Source: Paenibacillus piri
GTDB lineage: Bacteria > Bacillota > Bacilli > Paenibacillales > NBRC-103111
Assembly (NCBI RefSeq): GCF_004354045.1
Contig: NZ_SMRT01000014.1
Location: forward strand, 62,001-126,000
Direction: 5' to 3'
DNA length: 64,000 bases
The first letter of the stretch is position 1. Each line of letters begins with the position of its first letter. This document shows positions 42,576 to 50,695 of this stretch, in pieces. Below the pieces are notes generated by a model. The model ran no database searches. It worked only from the letters and a program-made list of their open reading frames with translations, and was not told the origin of the DNA. The translations under genes and the position numbers were made by a program.

Positions 42576-42833
42576 ATGGAAAAATTTAAGCCAATGCCAA
42601 TGCCAATGCCTATGGCCCCTACCGCAACAATGCCTGCCGCAACAATGCCAGCTCCGTCCTATGCGCCGGTCAATGTTCAGGCCAGCTACGAAGAAATTAA
42701 CATCTTCGAGCCGAAAAAGCATCACCATCACTATCACCACCATTGCTACTATCCGGTCGGCGGGTCCTCGGCAGGAATCGTTCTCGTACTGTTCATCCTG
42801 CTTGTTATCGTTTTGCGCAGCACTTGCAAATAA
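42576..42833 (+). CDS. YjcZ-like sporulation-associated small protein, His-rich
   Basis: An 85-residue protein. The first 30 residues are PMPM and ATMPA repeats; then EPKKHHHHYHHHCYYPVG, a His-rich run that may bind metal; then GSSAGIVLVLFILLVIVL, the hydrophobic C-terminal segment characteristic of the YjcZ family of spore-associated small proteins. ATG 42576 has GGAGGTG 8 bp upstream. Family assignment rests on the C-terminal segment. Confidence 0.7.
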   Translation: MEKFKPMPMPMPMAPTATMPAATMPAPSYAPVNVQASYEEINIFEPKKHHHHYHHHCYYPVGGSSAGIVLVLFILLVIVLRSTCK

Positions 42834-42883
42834 CCGGCCGGTAGACTTTATGCCGCTTTAGGGCAAGTCGGCTGCCGTGATGG

Positions 42884-42925
42884 GAAAGGCTTCCTGCTTT
42901 TCGGGTGGGAGCAGGAGCCTTTCTC
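42884..42925 (+). terminator. Terminator-like hairpin after the YjcZ-like gene
   Basis: GAAAGGC..CCTGCT pairs with AGCAGG.GCCTTTC, about 50 bp after the stop. The T-tract is poor. Confidence 0.5.
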
Positions 42926-43011
42926 GGGTAGCTTACATAAGATTTGAACGCATTACGTCAGCGGCAATTCGCTCCGTTCCCCAATGTGTCCGCCTTCCCC
43001 GCAGAAGCAGT

Positions 43012-43578
43012 TTACACAAAAGCATGGATCAGAAAGCATACGGCAAAGGCGAGACCGAAACGCAAATGCCATTTCCGATCGAGCTTTCTATATCTGAATA
43101 GTCCGGAAATTGGCACCGGGAGCAGAACAAACAGGGCAAGCAGACCGCTGATACTATGAAAATCGGCTTGAAATCCGTGTATAAATACGGCAATTGCATG
43201 CAGCGCAATGAATCCGATGGCAACGATAGCGGCGGGCGTGTGAAGCTTGCGGGCCAAACGCCACAATGAGGCGGTCCATTTTTTCACATCGTCCCGGCGA
43301 TTTATCCAGCGCTTCCGCAGCGCAGCCCCCAGAACATAGTTGGCCAAAACGATGAAGAGGGCGATGCGTGCGTACGAGCCGTAATTTTTGATCGTAAATT
43401 CAAATCGCTTGCTTTGAAGTATAGATAAAGGAAGCTGCAGCATATCCCGCAGCCCCCATATAACAAAAACGGCCGAGAGCAATAGCGCCGCGTACATCCA
43501 TTTGCGTTCCTTTAATGGAATCGATAGCCGGTTTGCAGCCGTCATCGGTTGCGCTGCTTCATTCGGCGTATTCATCAT
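43012..43578 (-). CDS. Four-helix membrane protein, cytochrome b561/ferric-reductase-like
   Basis: A 188-residue protein with about five hydrophobic segments (from about 28, 70, 110, 140 and 170). His residues lie within or beside helices (LHTPAAIVAIGFIALHAIAVFIHGF and LIHAFV), the layout of heme-binding ferric-reductase-like or b561-type proteins. It may take part in membrane electron transfer. ATG 43578 (two ATGs in a row) has GAGGGGAG upstream. It stands alone, so this is a weak family call. Confidence 0.65.
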   Translation of the reverse strand: MMNTPNEAAQPMTAANRLSIPLKERKWMYAALLLSAVFVIWGLRDMLQLPLSILQSKRFEFTIKNYGSYARIALFIVLANYVLGAALRKRWINRRDDVKKWTASLWRLARKLHTPAAIVAIGFIALHAIAVFIHGFQADFHSISGLLALFVLLPVPISGLFRYRKLDRKWHLRFGLAFAVCFLIHAFV

Positions 43579-43705
43579 GACTGTTTGCTCCCCTCGTCGA
43601 TGTTGGCGATCTTTTTAAGATTGAATGTACCAGCGTATTATTAAAACAACATGAGAAGCGGATTAAAAAAGATTAAAAGAGCGGCTTGCAAGCTGCAAGC
43701 CCAAG

Positions 43706-43741
43706 GGAAATAAGAAGGCGGCCCTTTTATTAGGACCGCCT
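43706..43741 (-). terminator. Terminator of the phoX-like gene
   Basis: On the minus strand AGGCGG..CC pairs with GG.CCGCCT, followed by TCTTATTT. It lies beyond the short open frame at 43748-43924. Confidence 0.55.
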
Positions 43742-43747
43742 GAGCCG

Positions 43748-43924
43748 TTAAGTTATATCGCCGTTCAGCATCGTATCCAGCCTGATCAGCAGCCCGTCGA
43801 ACGCCTGAATCGCCGCTTCGGCCTGAGCCGCTTCGATATTTTTCTCGAACGCATGCTGCTTCAGAAGGGCCAGCTGATGTTTGGCCAGTCCCGGCGGATC
43901 GCGACCATTAAGCCCAAAAGCCGC
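43748..43924 (-). pseudogene. Short coding-like remnant downstream of the phoX-like gene
   Basis: An open minus frame of 58 codons ending in TAA (43748-43750) reads DPPGLAKHQLALLKQHAFEK and then EAAQAEAAIQAFDGLLIRL, an amphipathic helical pattern unlike random translation. No ATG/GTG/TTG with a ribosome site precedes it. It may be the 3' end of a decayed gene. Not recognised. Confidence 0.3.
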
Positions 43925-43946
43925 CTAATGGTCACTTCGTCACGGT

Positions 43947-46103
43947 TTATTTCAGGAAGCTGTTCAATATTCCGCTTGGGAATAACGTCCGTTCGTTTTC
44001 CAGCTTGGCTGCATATGGAAGTTGAACCTGTTGGCCGTTCAGAGTGGCCGCAGCCTCGCCGACTTTGACGGTCAAGCTGCTGCCGCCCTTCGTGATTGTA
44101 ACGGTGCGATTGGCTTCGTTCCAAGCGACTTTCGCACCTTTGGCCTCAGCGGTATCGCGCAGAACGGAGAGCGACTTATCCGTGTCCTTCCACTCGATCA
44201 TTTGCTTCGACGTCGGTACGCCGTGGAGGTAGCCTACCGCTCCGGCACGCTTGTTTTCGAAGTTTTTGTTGATTTGTTGTTCGACATCGGTTTTCAACGG
44301 TTCCGGCAAAATCATTTCGTCGCCCGGATGCTGGATATTGCTCATAATATAGCTGAACCCGTTTAAGCTGTCTACAACCTGAAGGCCCGTAGCTTCCGCA
44401 CCGGCCGGTGTCACCAAAATGCGGGAAAGCTTCTTCGTATCGACACTATACGCCCATACGTAGTTGTTGGCGTGCATGCCGCTGTCTTCGCCGATATACA
44501 GGGTGCGAAGCTCCTCGGAGAACGCGAGGTTATCCGGATTGGCGATATGCTCATCGTCGGCGGTGTTGCCTTTCGAATCGGCTTTCGCCAGATCGACGCC
44601 CGCTACAAGTCCCTTCATGCTGGCCGCGACATATTCGCTGTTGATGGCTGCGCCCGAGCTGTCCTTTTGGCCGCCGGTCATCGGCATTTCGTAGACGACG
44701 CCCGCGCGAATTTTTTTCACGGCGATATCGTCGGTCGGATCTGCTCCTTTTGTGTCCTTCTCCATGCTCTTCTCGACATAAGACATCGCTACGTATACGC
44801 GTTTATCCTTGTTATTGAAGGCTACGCCTTCCATTTTGTTGAATTCGGACGTAGCGCCAAGCGTTGCCGCATACCGGCGGGCTTCAAGGAAAGCGGCCGC
44901 TTGCTCCATACCCGGCTTCACTTTCAGCCATTCCACTTTACCGCTCGGATACGTCTTGATTTTCGTAAAGCCCGGCGTGTCTTGCTCGGCCGTTTCGAAC
45001 ATATCGCTAAAGGCAACGCCTTTGTCGACATAGCTTTTAATCTCGCTGTCGGACGCGTGCCCGAGAGAAATCCATTGCAAATTTGCGGAGCCGCCGTTTT
45101 CATCGCCGGTTTGAAGCCATTTGGCCGCGTACAAAGTGCCGGCGGACAAATTCTGCGCTTGATCCGCTACGTACATAAACAGCATCGTGTTGCCGCCGTC
45201 GTCGCCGAAAAATACGGTTTTTAAATCAGGGGCTACCCGACCGAGCTCATGGGAGAAGCGGCCCATGCTGTAGTGCTTCACAACGTCGGTGGAATTATCG
45301 GCTTTGACGGTTACCTCCGGCAGCCAGCCGTAGGCGTAAGGATTGGCGGCTTTGGCTTCCTCCTGGTAGTAGCTTTTGGCGAATGAATCGGTATACGTCT
45401 CGTTATGATCGGCCTCGTAAGCGCGGGCATCAGGCTCGTACTCCTCGGAGCCCAGATGCGTATTCCAAGGCGTCAACGAGCCGTTGCATGGAATCCAAAG
45501 CCCATCCACCGAGGAGAAATCGATCTTTTTCAGATCGACGGCCGTAAGCTCGCCGGAAGTTTTGTTCTGGTCGATGGTCGTCAGGCTCATGGAAGCGGGA
45601 ACCATACCGTACGCCGATTTGCCGGCATTGTTGGTCGTAATATATTCGTAATGCGTGATCAGGGAAAGCGGGTTGCCGCCCTTGCCCGTCGCAGCGGCGC
45701 CTTCGATTTTCATCAAGCTGTTGGAATCCGGGTCGTCGGAAACGAACGGAACCGGGTTGCTTGGTACGCTGTTGTCCATGATCGGTTTTCCTGCCGCGTC
45801 GATTGCCAGACCGGCAGGGGTGCCGTTAACCGAATCCGTCGTTTTGAAAAGCGTTTTATACGTTAACGGAAAAGATCTCACAGAGCCGTCCGTGTAAGTA
45901 ACTTTGAGGGAAGCGGTCGAGTACAGCCGGGCCATGTCCTGTACGCTGGCAGGTGCGGTCATGCCGACGAATTCGGTGGATTTCACTTTGACTTCTTCCG
46001 CCGCGGATGCGAAGCCCGGCAGCGCACATGGGACCAGCAGGGCCAGTCCCATCACGGGAGCGATAAGCTTATTCAGGTGTTTCGAATTGTTTTTCAATTG
46101 CAA
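43947..46103 (-). CDS. phoX: Secreted PhoX-family (DUF839) phosphatase with Cu-amine-oxidase-like tail
   Basis: A 718-residue protein. A Sec signal peptide (about 1-34, ending GFASAAEE) precedes a PhoX/DUF839 beta-propeller (about 40-620: NPLSLITHYEYITTN, SFSHELGR-like GRFSHELGRVAPD, KMEGVAFNN, HIANPDNLAF, LYIGEDSG). PhoX enzymes are calcium/iron phosphomonoesterases. The C-terminal 90 residues (ERTVTITKGGSSLTVKVGE region) form a copper-amine-oxidase-N-like domain, common in Paenibacillus surface proteins, here fused to the phosphatase. Usual PhoX uses Tat export; no twin Arg is visible here. ATG 46103. A four-repeat Pho box lies upstream. Confidence 0.85.
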   Translation of the reverse strand: MQLKNNSKHLNKLIAPVMGLALLVPCALPGFASAAEEVKVKSTEFVGMTAPASVQDMARLYSTASLKVTYTDGSVRSFPLTYKTLFKTTDSVNGTPAGLAIDAAGKPIMDNSVPSNPVPFVSDDPDSNSLMKIEGAAATGKGGNPLSLITHYEYITTNNAGKSAYGMVPASMSLTTIDQNKTSGELTAVDLKKIDFSSVDGLWIPCNGSLTPWNTHLGSEEYEPDARAYEADHNETYTDSFAKSYYQEEAKAANPYAYGWLPEVTVKADNSTDVVKHYSMGRFSHELGRVAPDLKTVFFGDDGGNTMLFMYVADQAQNLSAGTLYAAKWLQTGDENGGSANLQWISLGHASDSEIKSYVDKGVAFSDMFETAEQDTPGFTKIKTYPSGKVEWLKVKPGMEQAAAFLEARRYAATLGATSEFNKMEGVAFNNKDKRVYVAMSYVEKSMEKDTKGADPTDDIAVKKIRAGVVYEMPMTGGQKDSSGAAINSEYVAASMKGLVAGVDLAKADSKGNTADDEHIANPDNLAFSEELRTLYIGEDSGMHANNYVWAYSVDTKKLSRILVTPAGAEATGLQVVDSLNGFSYIMSNIQHPGDEMILPEPLKTDVEQQINKNFENKRAGAVGYLHGVPTSKQMIEWKDTDKSLSVLRDTAEAKGAKVAWNEANRTVTITKGGSSLTVKVGEAAATLNGQQVQLPYAAKLENERTLFPSGILNSFLK

Positions 46104-46187
46104 CGACTACCTTTCGTAGTAGATTGGACTCACTCTCCCAGATTAATAGAATTTTGTAAATGGGGTGTTAAATGAAACGCCGATAAG

Positions 46188-46226
46188 CGTTAAGCTTATG
46201 TGAAGAAATCGTAAAGGAATCGTAAA
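46188..46226 (-). promoter_or_regulatory. Pho box (PhoP~P binding site) upstream of the phoX-like gene
   Basis: On the minus strand four hexamers are spaced exactly 11 bp apart: TTTACG, TTTACG, TTCACA, TTAACG (plus-strand starts 46221, 46210, 46199, 46188). This is the direct-repeat layout of Bacillus Pho boxes. It lies 85 bp from the start codon, so expression is expected under phosphate starvation. Confidence 0.82.
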
Positions 46227-46257
46227 AGAGTCGATGAAACATACATAAGAGATAAGA

Positions 46258-46290
46258 AACTGCCCGCAAGTATGCAGGCAGTTGATTGTT
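46258..46290 (-). terminator. Terminator of the sugar-acid operon
   Basis: On the minus strand AACTGCC-TGC pairs with GC-GGCAGTT (46283-46258), followed by TCTTATCTC. It lies about 60 bp after the last gene. Confidence 0.65.
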
Positions 46291-46344
46291 GGTAATTATC
46301 ATTACGGTTCGGCTTCTTAACGCGCAGCATTCGTCGTTTCCGGC

Positions 46345-47472
46345 TCACCAGTCCCGGACAGAGCCGTCGATCGCATTCAATCTGGGCAGCAGCTTCGACG
46401 GAGCGGGGAGGGAAGCGGCCAGCTCCTCATTGAACCGGATACCGAGACCCGGTCCTGTCGGCGGGTAGGCGTACCCGTCTTCGATGACCGGCCACGGGGA
46501 TGCTGCATCGGCCGGCGGAGCATCCTTGCCCGCCCAAGGCAGTTCCATCATGGCCACATTAGGCATGGACAAGGAAGCATGCAGGCTCGCAGCTGTTCCA
46601 AGCGGCCCCTGTGTATTATGAGGCACGACTTGAACATGGTACATTTCGGCCATCGCGGCAATTTTTCTGATTTCGGATATGCCGCCGCACCAGCAAACGT
46701 CGGGCCGCACATAATCAACCAGCCCGTCTGTAAGCAGCTCTCTGAAATCCCATTTATTGTGGCCTCTCTCGCCTGTGGCGAGCGGGATATCGGTATATGA
46801 ACGTATGCGGCGCAATGCTTGCGGATTCTCGTGTCTTATCGGGTCCTCAATGTAGAGAGGGCGGAATCGTTTGATTTCTCTGGCCAGCATAACGGCATAA
46901 TCGGCATCGTACCGCCCGTGGCACTCCACAATCAAATCGACCGAATTCCCGACCGCGGCGCGGATCGCTTCCGTGTATTCGACTTGCTGGAGCACGGCGC
47001 GCTTATGATCATGCAGATGAATCGCATCCGTATCGTGAAAACCACGGTAACGGATCGCCGTAATTCCTTTGTCCGCAAGCTTTTTGGCATTGGAAGCTAT
47101 CTCCTCCGCCGAATGCCCGGTCACATGGCCGTACAGCCTTACCCGATTGCGCGCTAAGCCGCCGAGCAGCTGATAGACGGGCACGCCCAGCTTTTTGCCC
47201 TTAATATCCCATAATGCCATATCAATCGCGGCAATGGCGGAGCCGGTGACGGGACCTCCGCGGGCGAACAGCCGACGGAAGCATGCCTGCCATAAATATT
47301 CAATCCGCTGCGGATCTTCGCCAATAATATAGGGCTTCATTTCCTCGATCATCCCGACGACGGCTTTAGGGGTAAAATTCGTCCCTTCTCCGTAACCGGC
47401 AATGCCTTCGTCCGTTTCGACTTTGACGTACACGCCTTTGGTATGTATGCAAATGATATCCGTTATTTTCAT
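46345..47472 (-). CDS. Enolase-superfamily acid-sugar dehydratase-like enzyme (copy 2 of tandem pair)
   Basis: A 375-residue mandelate-racemase/muconate-lactonizing superfamily protein of the galactonate/mannonate dehydratase type. Metal ligands are seen in VECHGRYD, IEDPIRHENP and ATGERGHNKWDF; RPDVCWCGGISE and HNTQGPLGTAASLH follow. Such enzymes dehydrate aldonates or aldarates. ATG 47472 (MKITDIICIHT) is chosen for AGGAGG about 9 bp upstream; the open frame extends further. It is closely similar along its length to the gene just upstream, so the two arose by tandem duplication. Substrate is probably a sugar acid from the operon transporter. Confidence 0.88.
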   Translation of the reverse strand: MKITDIICIHTKGVYVKVETDEGIAGYGEGTNFTPKAVVGMIEEMKPYIIGEDPQRIEYLWQACFRRLFARGGPVTGSAIAAIDMALWDIKGKKLGVPVYQLLGGLARNRVRLYGHVTGHSAEEIASNAKKLADKGITAIRYRGFHDTDAIHLHDHKRAVLQQVEYTEAIRAAVGNSVDLIVECHGRYDADYAVMLAREIKRFRPLYIEDPIRHENPQALRRIRSYTDIPLATGERGHNKWDFRELLTDGLVDYVRPDVCWCGGISEIRKIAAMAEMYHVQVVPHNTQGPLGTAASLHASLSMPNVAMMELPWAGKDAPPADAASPWPVIEDGYAYPPTGPGLGIRFNEELAASLPAPSKLLPRLNAIDGSVRDW

Positions 47473-47498
47473 GGATCTATGCCTCCTCATAGTATCAT

Positions 47499-47529
47499 AG
47501 ACTCTCGGCCCCCTTAACTCCGAGAGTCT
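47499..47529 (-). other. Hairpin between the duplicated enolase genes
   Basis: AGACTCTCGG (47499-47508) and CCGAGAGTCT (47520-47529) form a perfect 10-bp stem with an 11-nt loop and no T-tract. It could be an mRNA processing or stability structure separating the two coding regions. Confidence 0.6.
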
Positions 47530-47608
47530 AATATCGAATGTGCTTCGATTGAATTGCCGGTTATTGCATCTCGCATTGTCGCGAGCCGTTCCCATCGGCT
47601 CCCGCCCG

Positions 47609-48742
47609 CTACCAGTCTCGAACCGAGCCGTCCAGCGCATTCAATTTGGGCAGCAGCTTCGGGGAAGGCTTTAACGATTCGGCAACCTCTTCATCGAATT
47701 CGATGCCTATGCCCGGTCCGTGAAGCGGCAGTACGTACCCGTTTTCGACAACAGGATACGGGGAACTCACATCGGACTTCAACTCCTGCGGCGTTTTCAC
47801 AGAGCAAGGGAGCTCCAGCAGCGCGACGTTTGGAATGGCCAGCGACAGGTGCACGCTTGCGGCGGTGCCGAGCGGTCCCCAGTTATTATGAGGCACCAGA
47901 TTGACGAAATAGGCTTCTGCCATGGCGGCTATTTTGACCATTTCCGAAATGCCGCCGCACCAGCAGACGTCCGGCCGCAAGTAGTCGACAAGCCCGTCCA
48001 CAATCCATTCGCGAAAATCCCACTTGGTGTGACCGCGTTCTCCTGTTGCCAGCGGAATGCTTGTCTGGGTGCGGAGTCTGCGCAGTGCCTGCGGATTCTC
48101 GTGGCGGATCGGATCCTCGATATACAAAGGACGGAATCGTTCAACCTCCCTGGCCAGCATGACCGCATAGTCGGGATCATACCGGCCATGGCATTCTATA
48201 ATAAGATCGACATCATCCCCGACGGCCGTGCGGATCGCCTCGGTATATTCGACCTGCTGAAATACAGCTCTCTTATGATCGTGCAAATCGATAGCATCCC
48301 AATCGTGAAAAGCGCGGTAACGTATGGCCGTAACGCCGCGCTCGGCCACACGCCGGGCATTTTCGGCAATTTCTTCAGCGGAATGGCCGACAACATAGCC
48401 GTAGACCCTTACTTTTTCCCGGGACAGCCCGCCGAGCAGCTGGTAAAGAGGCGCGCCGAGCGACTTGCCCTTGATATCCCACAGCGCCATGTCGATCGCG
48501 GCGATGGCCGAACCTGTAACCGGGCCTCCCCGGGCAAATAAACGCCGAAGGCAGGCCTGCCATAAATATTCGATCCGACGCGGATCTTCCCCGATTATAT
48601 AGGGTTTGAGCTCTTCAATCATGCCGGCCACGGCTTGTGGAGAGAAGCAAGAGCCTTCCCCGTATCCGGTAATGCCTTCATCCGTCTCGATCTTCACGAA
48701 CAACCCGGTTGTACGGTATACATTTACTTTTGTAATCTTCAA
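47609..48742 (-). CDS. Enolase-superfamily acid-sugar dehydratase-like enzyme (copy 1 of tandem pair)
   Basis: A 377-residue protein with the same motifs as the gene downstream: IECHGRYD, IEDPIRHENP, ATGERGHTKWDF and RPDVCWCGGISE. Both end in LNALDGSVRDW or LNAIDGSVRDW. The start is TTG 48742, 9 bp after AGGAGG, with no ATG nearby. The two copies differ mostly in the C-terminal third (NNWGPLGTAASVHLSL versus NTQGPLGTAASLHASL), which could mean a divided substrate range. It follows the second permease gene in the operon. Confidence 0.88.
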   Translation of the reverse strand: MKITKVNVYRTTGLFVKIETDEGITGYGEGSCFSPQAVAGMIEELKPYIIGEDPRRIEYLWQACLRRLFARGGPVTGSAIAAIDMALWDIKGKSLGAPLYQLLGGLSREKVRVYGYVVGHSAEEIAENARRVAERGVTAIRYRAFHDWDAIDLHDHKRAVFQQVEYTEAIRTAVGDDVDLIIECHGRYDPDYAVMLAREVERFRPLYIEDPIRHENPQALRRLRTQTSIPLATGERGHTKWDFREWIVDGLVDYLRPDVCWCGGISEMVKIAAMAEAYFVNLVPHNNWGPLGTAASVHLSLAIPNVALLELPCSVKTPQELKSDVSSPYPVVENGYVLPLHGPGIGIEFDEEVAESLKPSPKLLPKLNALDGSVRDW

Positions 48743-48794
48743 TGTTTACAGCCTCCTGTAAGATTTATAGGTGGCGTCAGCAGCGACTGCGACG

Positions 48795-49673
48795 TCAGCC
48801 TTTAATGGAGCCGAGCATGACGCCCTTGGCAAAATACTTTTGCAAAAACGGATATACGGCCAAAATAGGCAGCATCGCCAATACGACTGCGGCCATACGG
48901 ATTGTCTCCTCGGGAATGATCTTGTCTTCAGCCGCACCCGCCTGTGCGACGCCTGCCGAATCGGAATCGACCACCAGCGTTTTGATCAAAACCTGAAGCG
49001 TCCATTTTTTGGCGTCCGTTAAATAAATCAGGGCATTGAAATACGTATTCCAGTGAGCTACTGCAAAAAACAATGTGAATGCGGCAAGTGCAGGCATCGA
49101 GACCGGCAGGATGATGCGCAAAAATACGAATAAGTCGTTGCACCCGTCGATCCGCGCAGCGTCCTCCAGCTCCTCGGGGATGGAATCCATGAAGCTTTTG
49201 ACTACGATCAGACTCCACGCATTCGTTAATGTCGGCCAAATCAGAGCCCAGTAGGAGTTAAGCAGCCCCAGCTCTTTTACGAGCAAATAATTCGGAATGA
49301 TCCCCGCGTTGAACAATAGCGTAAACACGACGCAGCCCAACATCAGCTTTCGGCCCAGCATATGCTTCTTGGACAGAGCGTAGGCAAACGTAAATGTGAA
49401 AATGAGATTAAGCACCGTGCCGATTCCGGTAATTAACGCCGTGCTCCGCAAAGCGTCCAAAAAGGTGTTGGTCGATAAAATATATTTGTACGAAGCGAGT
49501 GAAAATTGTTCAGGAAACAAATAGAAGGTGAAGGGGATATACGCATCCGGATGCGTCAAAGAAACGCTGAACACATAAATAAAAGGAAACACACATAAGA
49601 GCGAGATTAAGCCAAGCAGCAAGTAGTTGATATAATCAAACAAGGTCAACCTTTTTTTATGGACAAAACTCAT
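48795..49673 (-). CDS. Carbohydrate ABC transporter permease 2 (YtcP/LplC-like)
   Basis: A 292-residue CUT1 permease starting at ATG 49673 (MSFVHKKRLTLFDYINY). Six membrane helices; the EAA loop is PEELEDAARIDGCNDLFVFL. The form and C-terminus (AKGVMLGSIKG) fit the YtcP/LplC subgroup, which transports complex sugars or their uronate oligomers. It follows permease 1 by 12 bp. No ATPase gene is in the operon. Confidence 0.9.
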   Translation of the reverse strand: MSFVHKKRLTLFDYINYLLLGLISLLCVFPFIYVFSVSLTHPDAYIPFTFYLFPEQFSLASYKYILSTNTFLDALRSTALITGIGTVLNLIFTFTFAYALSKKHMLGRKLMLGCVVFTLLFNAGIIPNYLLVKELGLLNSYWALIWPTLTNAWSLIVVKSFMDSIPEELEDAARIDGCNDLFVFLRIILPVSMPALAAFTLFFAVAHWNTYFNALIYLTDAKKWTLQVLIKTLVVDSDSAGVAQAGAAEDKIIPEETIRMAAVVLAMLPILAVYPFLQKYFAKGVMLGSIKG

Positions 49674-49685
49674 CTGGATTCCTCC

Positions 49686-50651
49686 TCAGTAGATGCCTTC
49701 GTAGCCCAGTTTTTTTACGATATAATTGGCTGTTACCACGAACACCAATCCGACGATGCCTTTAAACAGTCCAACGGTCACCCCTATGCTGATCTTGCCC
49801 CGAAGTATCCCTTGCGTATATGCGTAAGTATCGAATACTTCACCGACTTCCCTGACAAGCGGGTTAATCATCAGCAATACTTGCTCGAAGCCTACATCCG
49901 CAATATGTCCCAGTCTCAAAATAAGCAGAATGACTATCGTTGTCCTGATGGCAGGCAATGTAATGTGCCAAATTTGCTGGAAACGGGTGGCGCCGTCCAT
50001 CACGGCCGCCTCGTAACGCTGCGGGTCTACGCCTGCGATCGCCGCAAGAAAGATGATGGTGCCCCAACCGGCTTCCTTCCAAATCGATTGTGATGTTATC
50101 AGCCCCCAGAAGTAGCCGGGACTCGATAAGAAGGGAACCGTTTCGATGCCCAATGACTTGAAAATCTTATTGACGATACCCACATCGGTAGACAGTATGA
50201 AAAAAGTCATGCTCGCTACAATTACCCACGATAAAAAATGCGGCAAGTAAACGATCGACTGGTTCAGCTTTTTGAATAGCTCATGCCGCACTTCATTCAG
50301 CATCAAAGCAAGCAAAATCGGGAGCGGGAAATTGAAAACCAAACCGAATAAATTAATAATCAGCGTATTTCGCAGCATCGTATAAAAATTGGCGCTTTCA
50401 AACAACTCTATAAAATGTTTGAAGCCCACCCAGTCGCTTCCCGCAATTCCTTTGAACGGGCTATAATCTTGAAAAGCGAGCAGCAGTCCCCATAAAGGCC
50501 CGAGTTTGAATAAAATCAAAAACAAAAATCCCGGCAGCGCAAGCACATACAAATATCGGCATTTCATCAACTGACGCCATATTCGGATTACGGCAGCGTT
50601 GAGGTTCATCGCTCCTGTCTTTTGCTTCGATTCGGTAGATACGGAATTCAT
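49686..50651 (-). CDS. Carbohydrate ABC transporter permease 1 (YteP/LplB-like)
   Basis: A 321-residue CUT1 permease with the EAA loop PQRYEAAVMDGATRFQQIW and six predicted membrane helices; the GEVFDTYAYTQGILRG region and VKKLGYEGIY end are typical of LplB/YteP. ATG 50651 (MNSVSTESK) is chosen for AGAGGGG 8 bp upstream; an earlier in-frame ATG lies at 50690. It is next to the regulator gene on the same strand. Confidence 0.9.
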   Translation of the reverse strand: MNSVSTESKQKTGAMNLNAAVIRIWRQLMKCRYLYVLALPGFLFLILFKLGPLWGLLLAFQDYSPFKGIAGSDWVGFKHFIELFESANFYTMLRNTLIINLFGLVFNFPLPILLALMLNEVRHELFKKLNQSIVYLPHFLSWVIVASMTFFILSTDVGIVNKIFKSLGIETVPFLSSPGYFWGLITSQSIWKEAGWGTIIFLAAIAGVDPQRYEAAVMDGATRFQQIWHITLPAIRTTIVILLILRLGHIADVGFEQVLLMINPLVREVGEVFDTYAYTQGILRGKISIGVTVGLFKGIVGLVFVVTANYIVKKLGYEGIY

Positions 50652-50695
50652 GAACACAACCCCTCTCGCTATAAAAGTAAAAAATTTCACACCGA

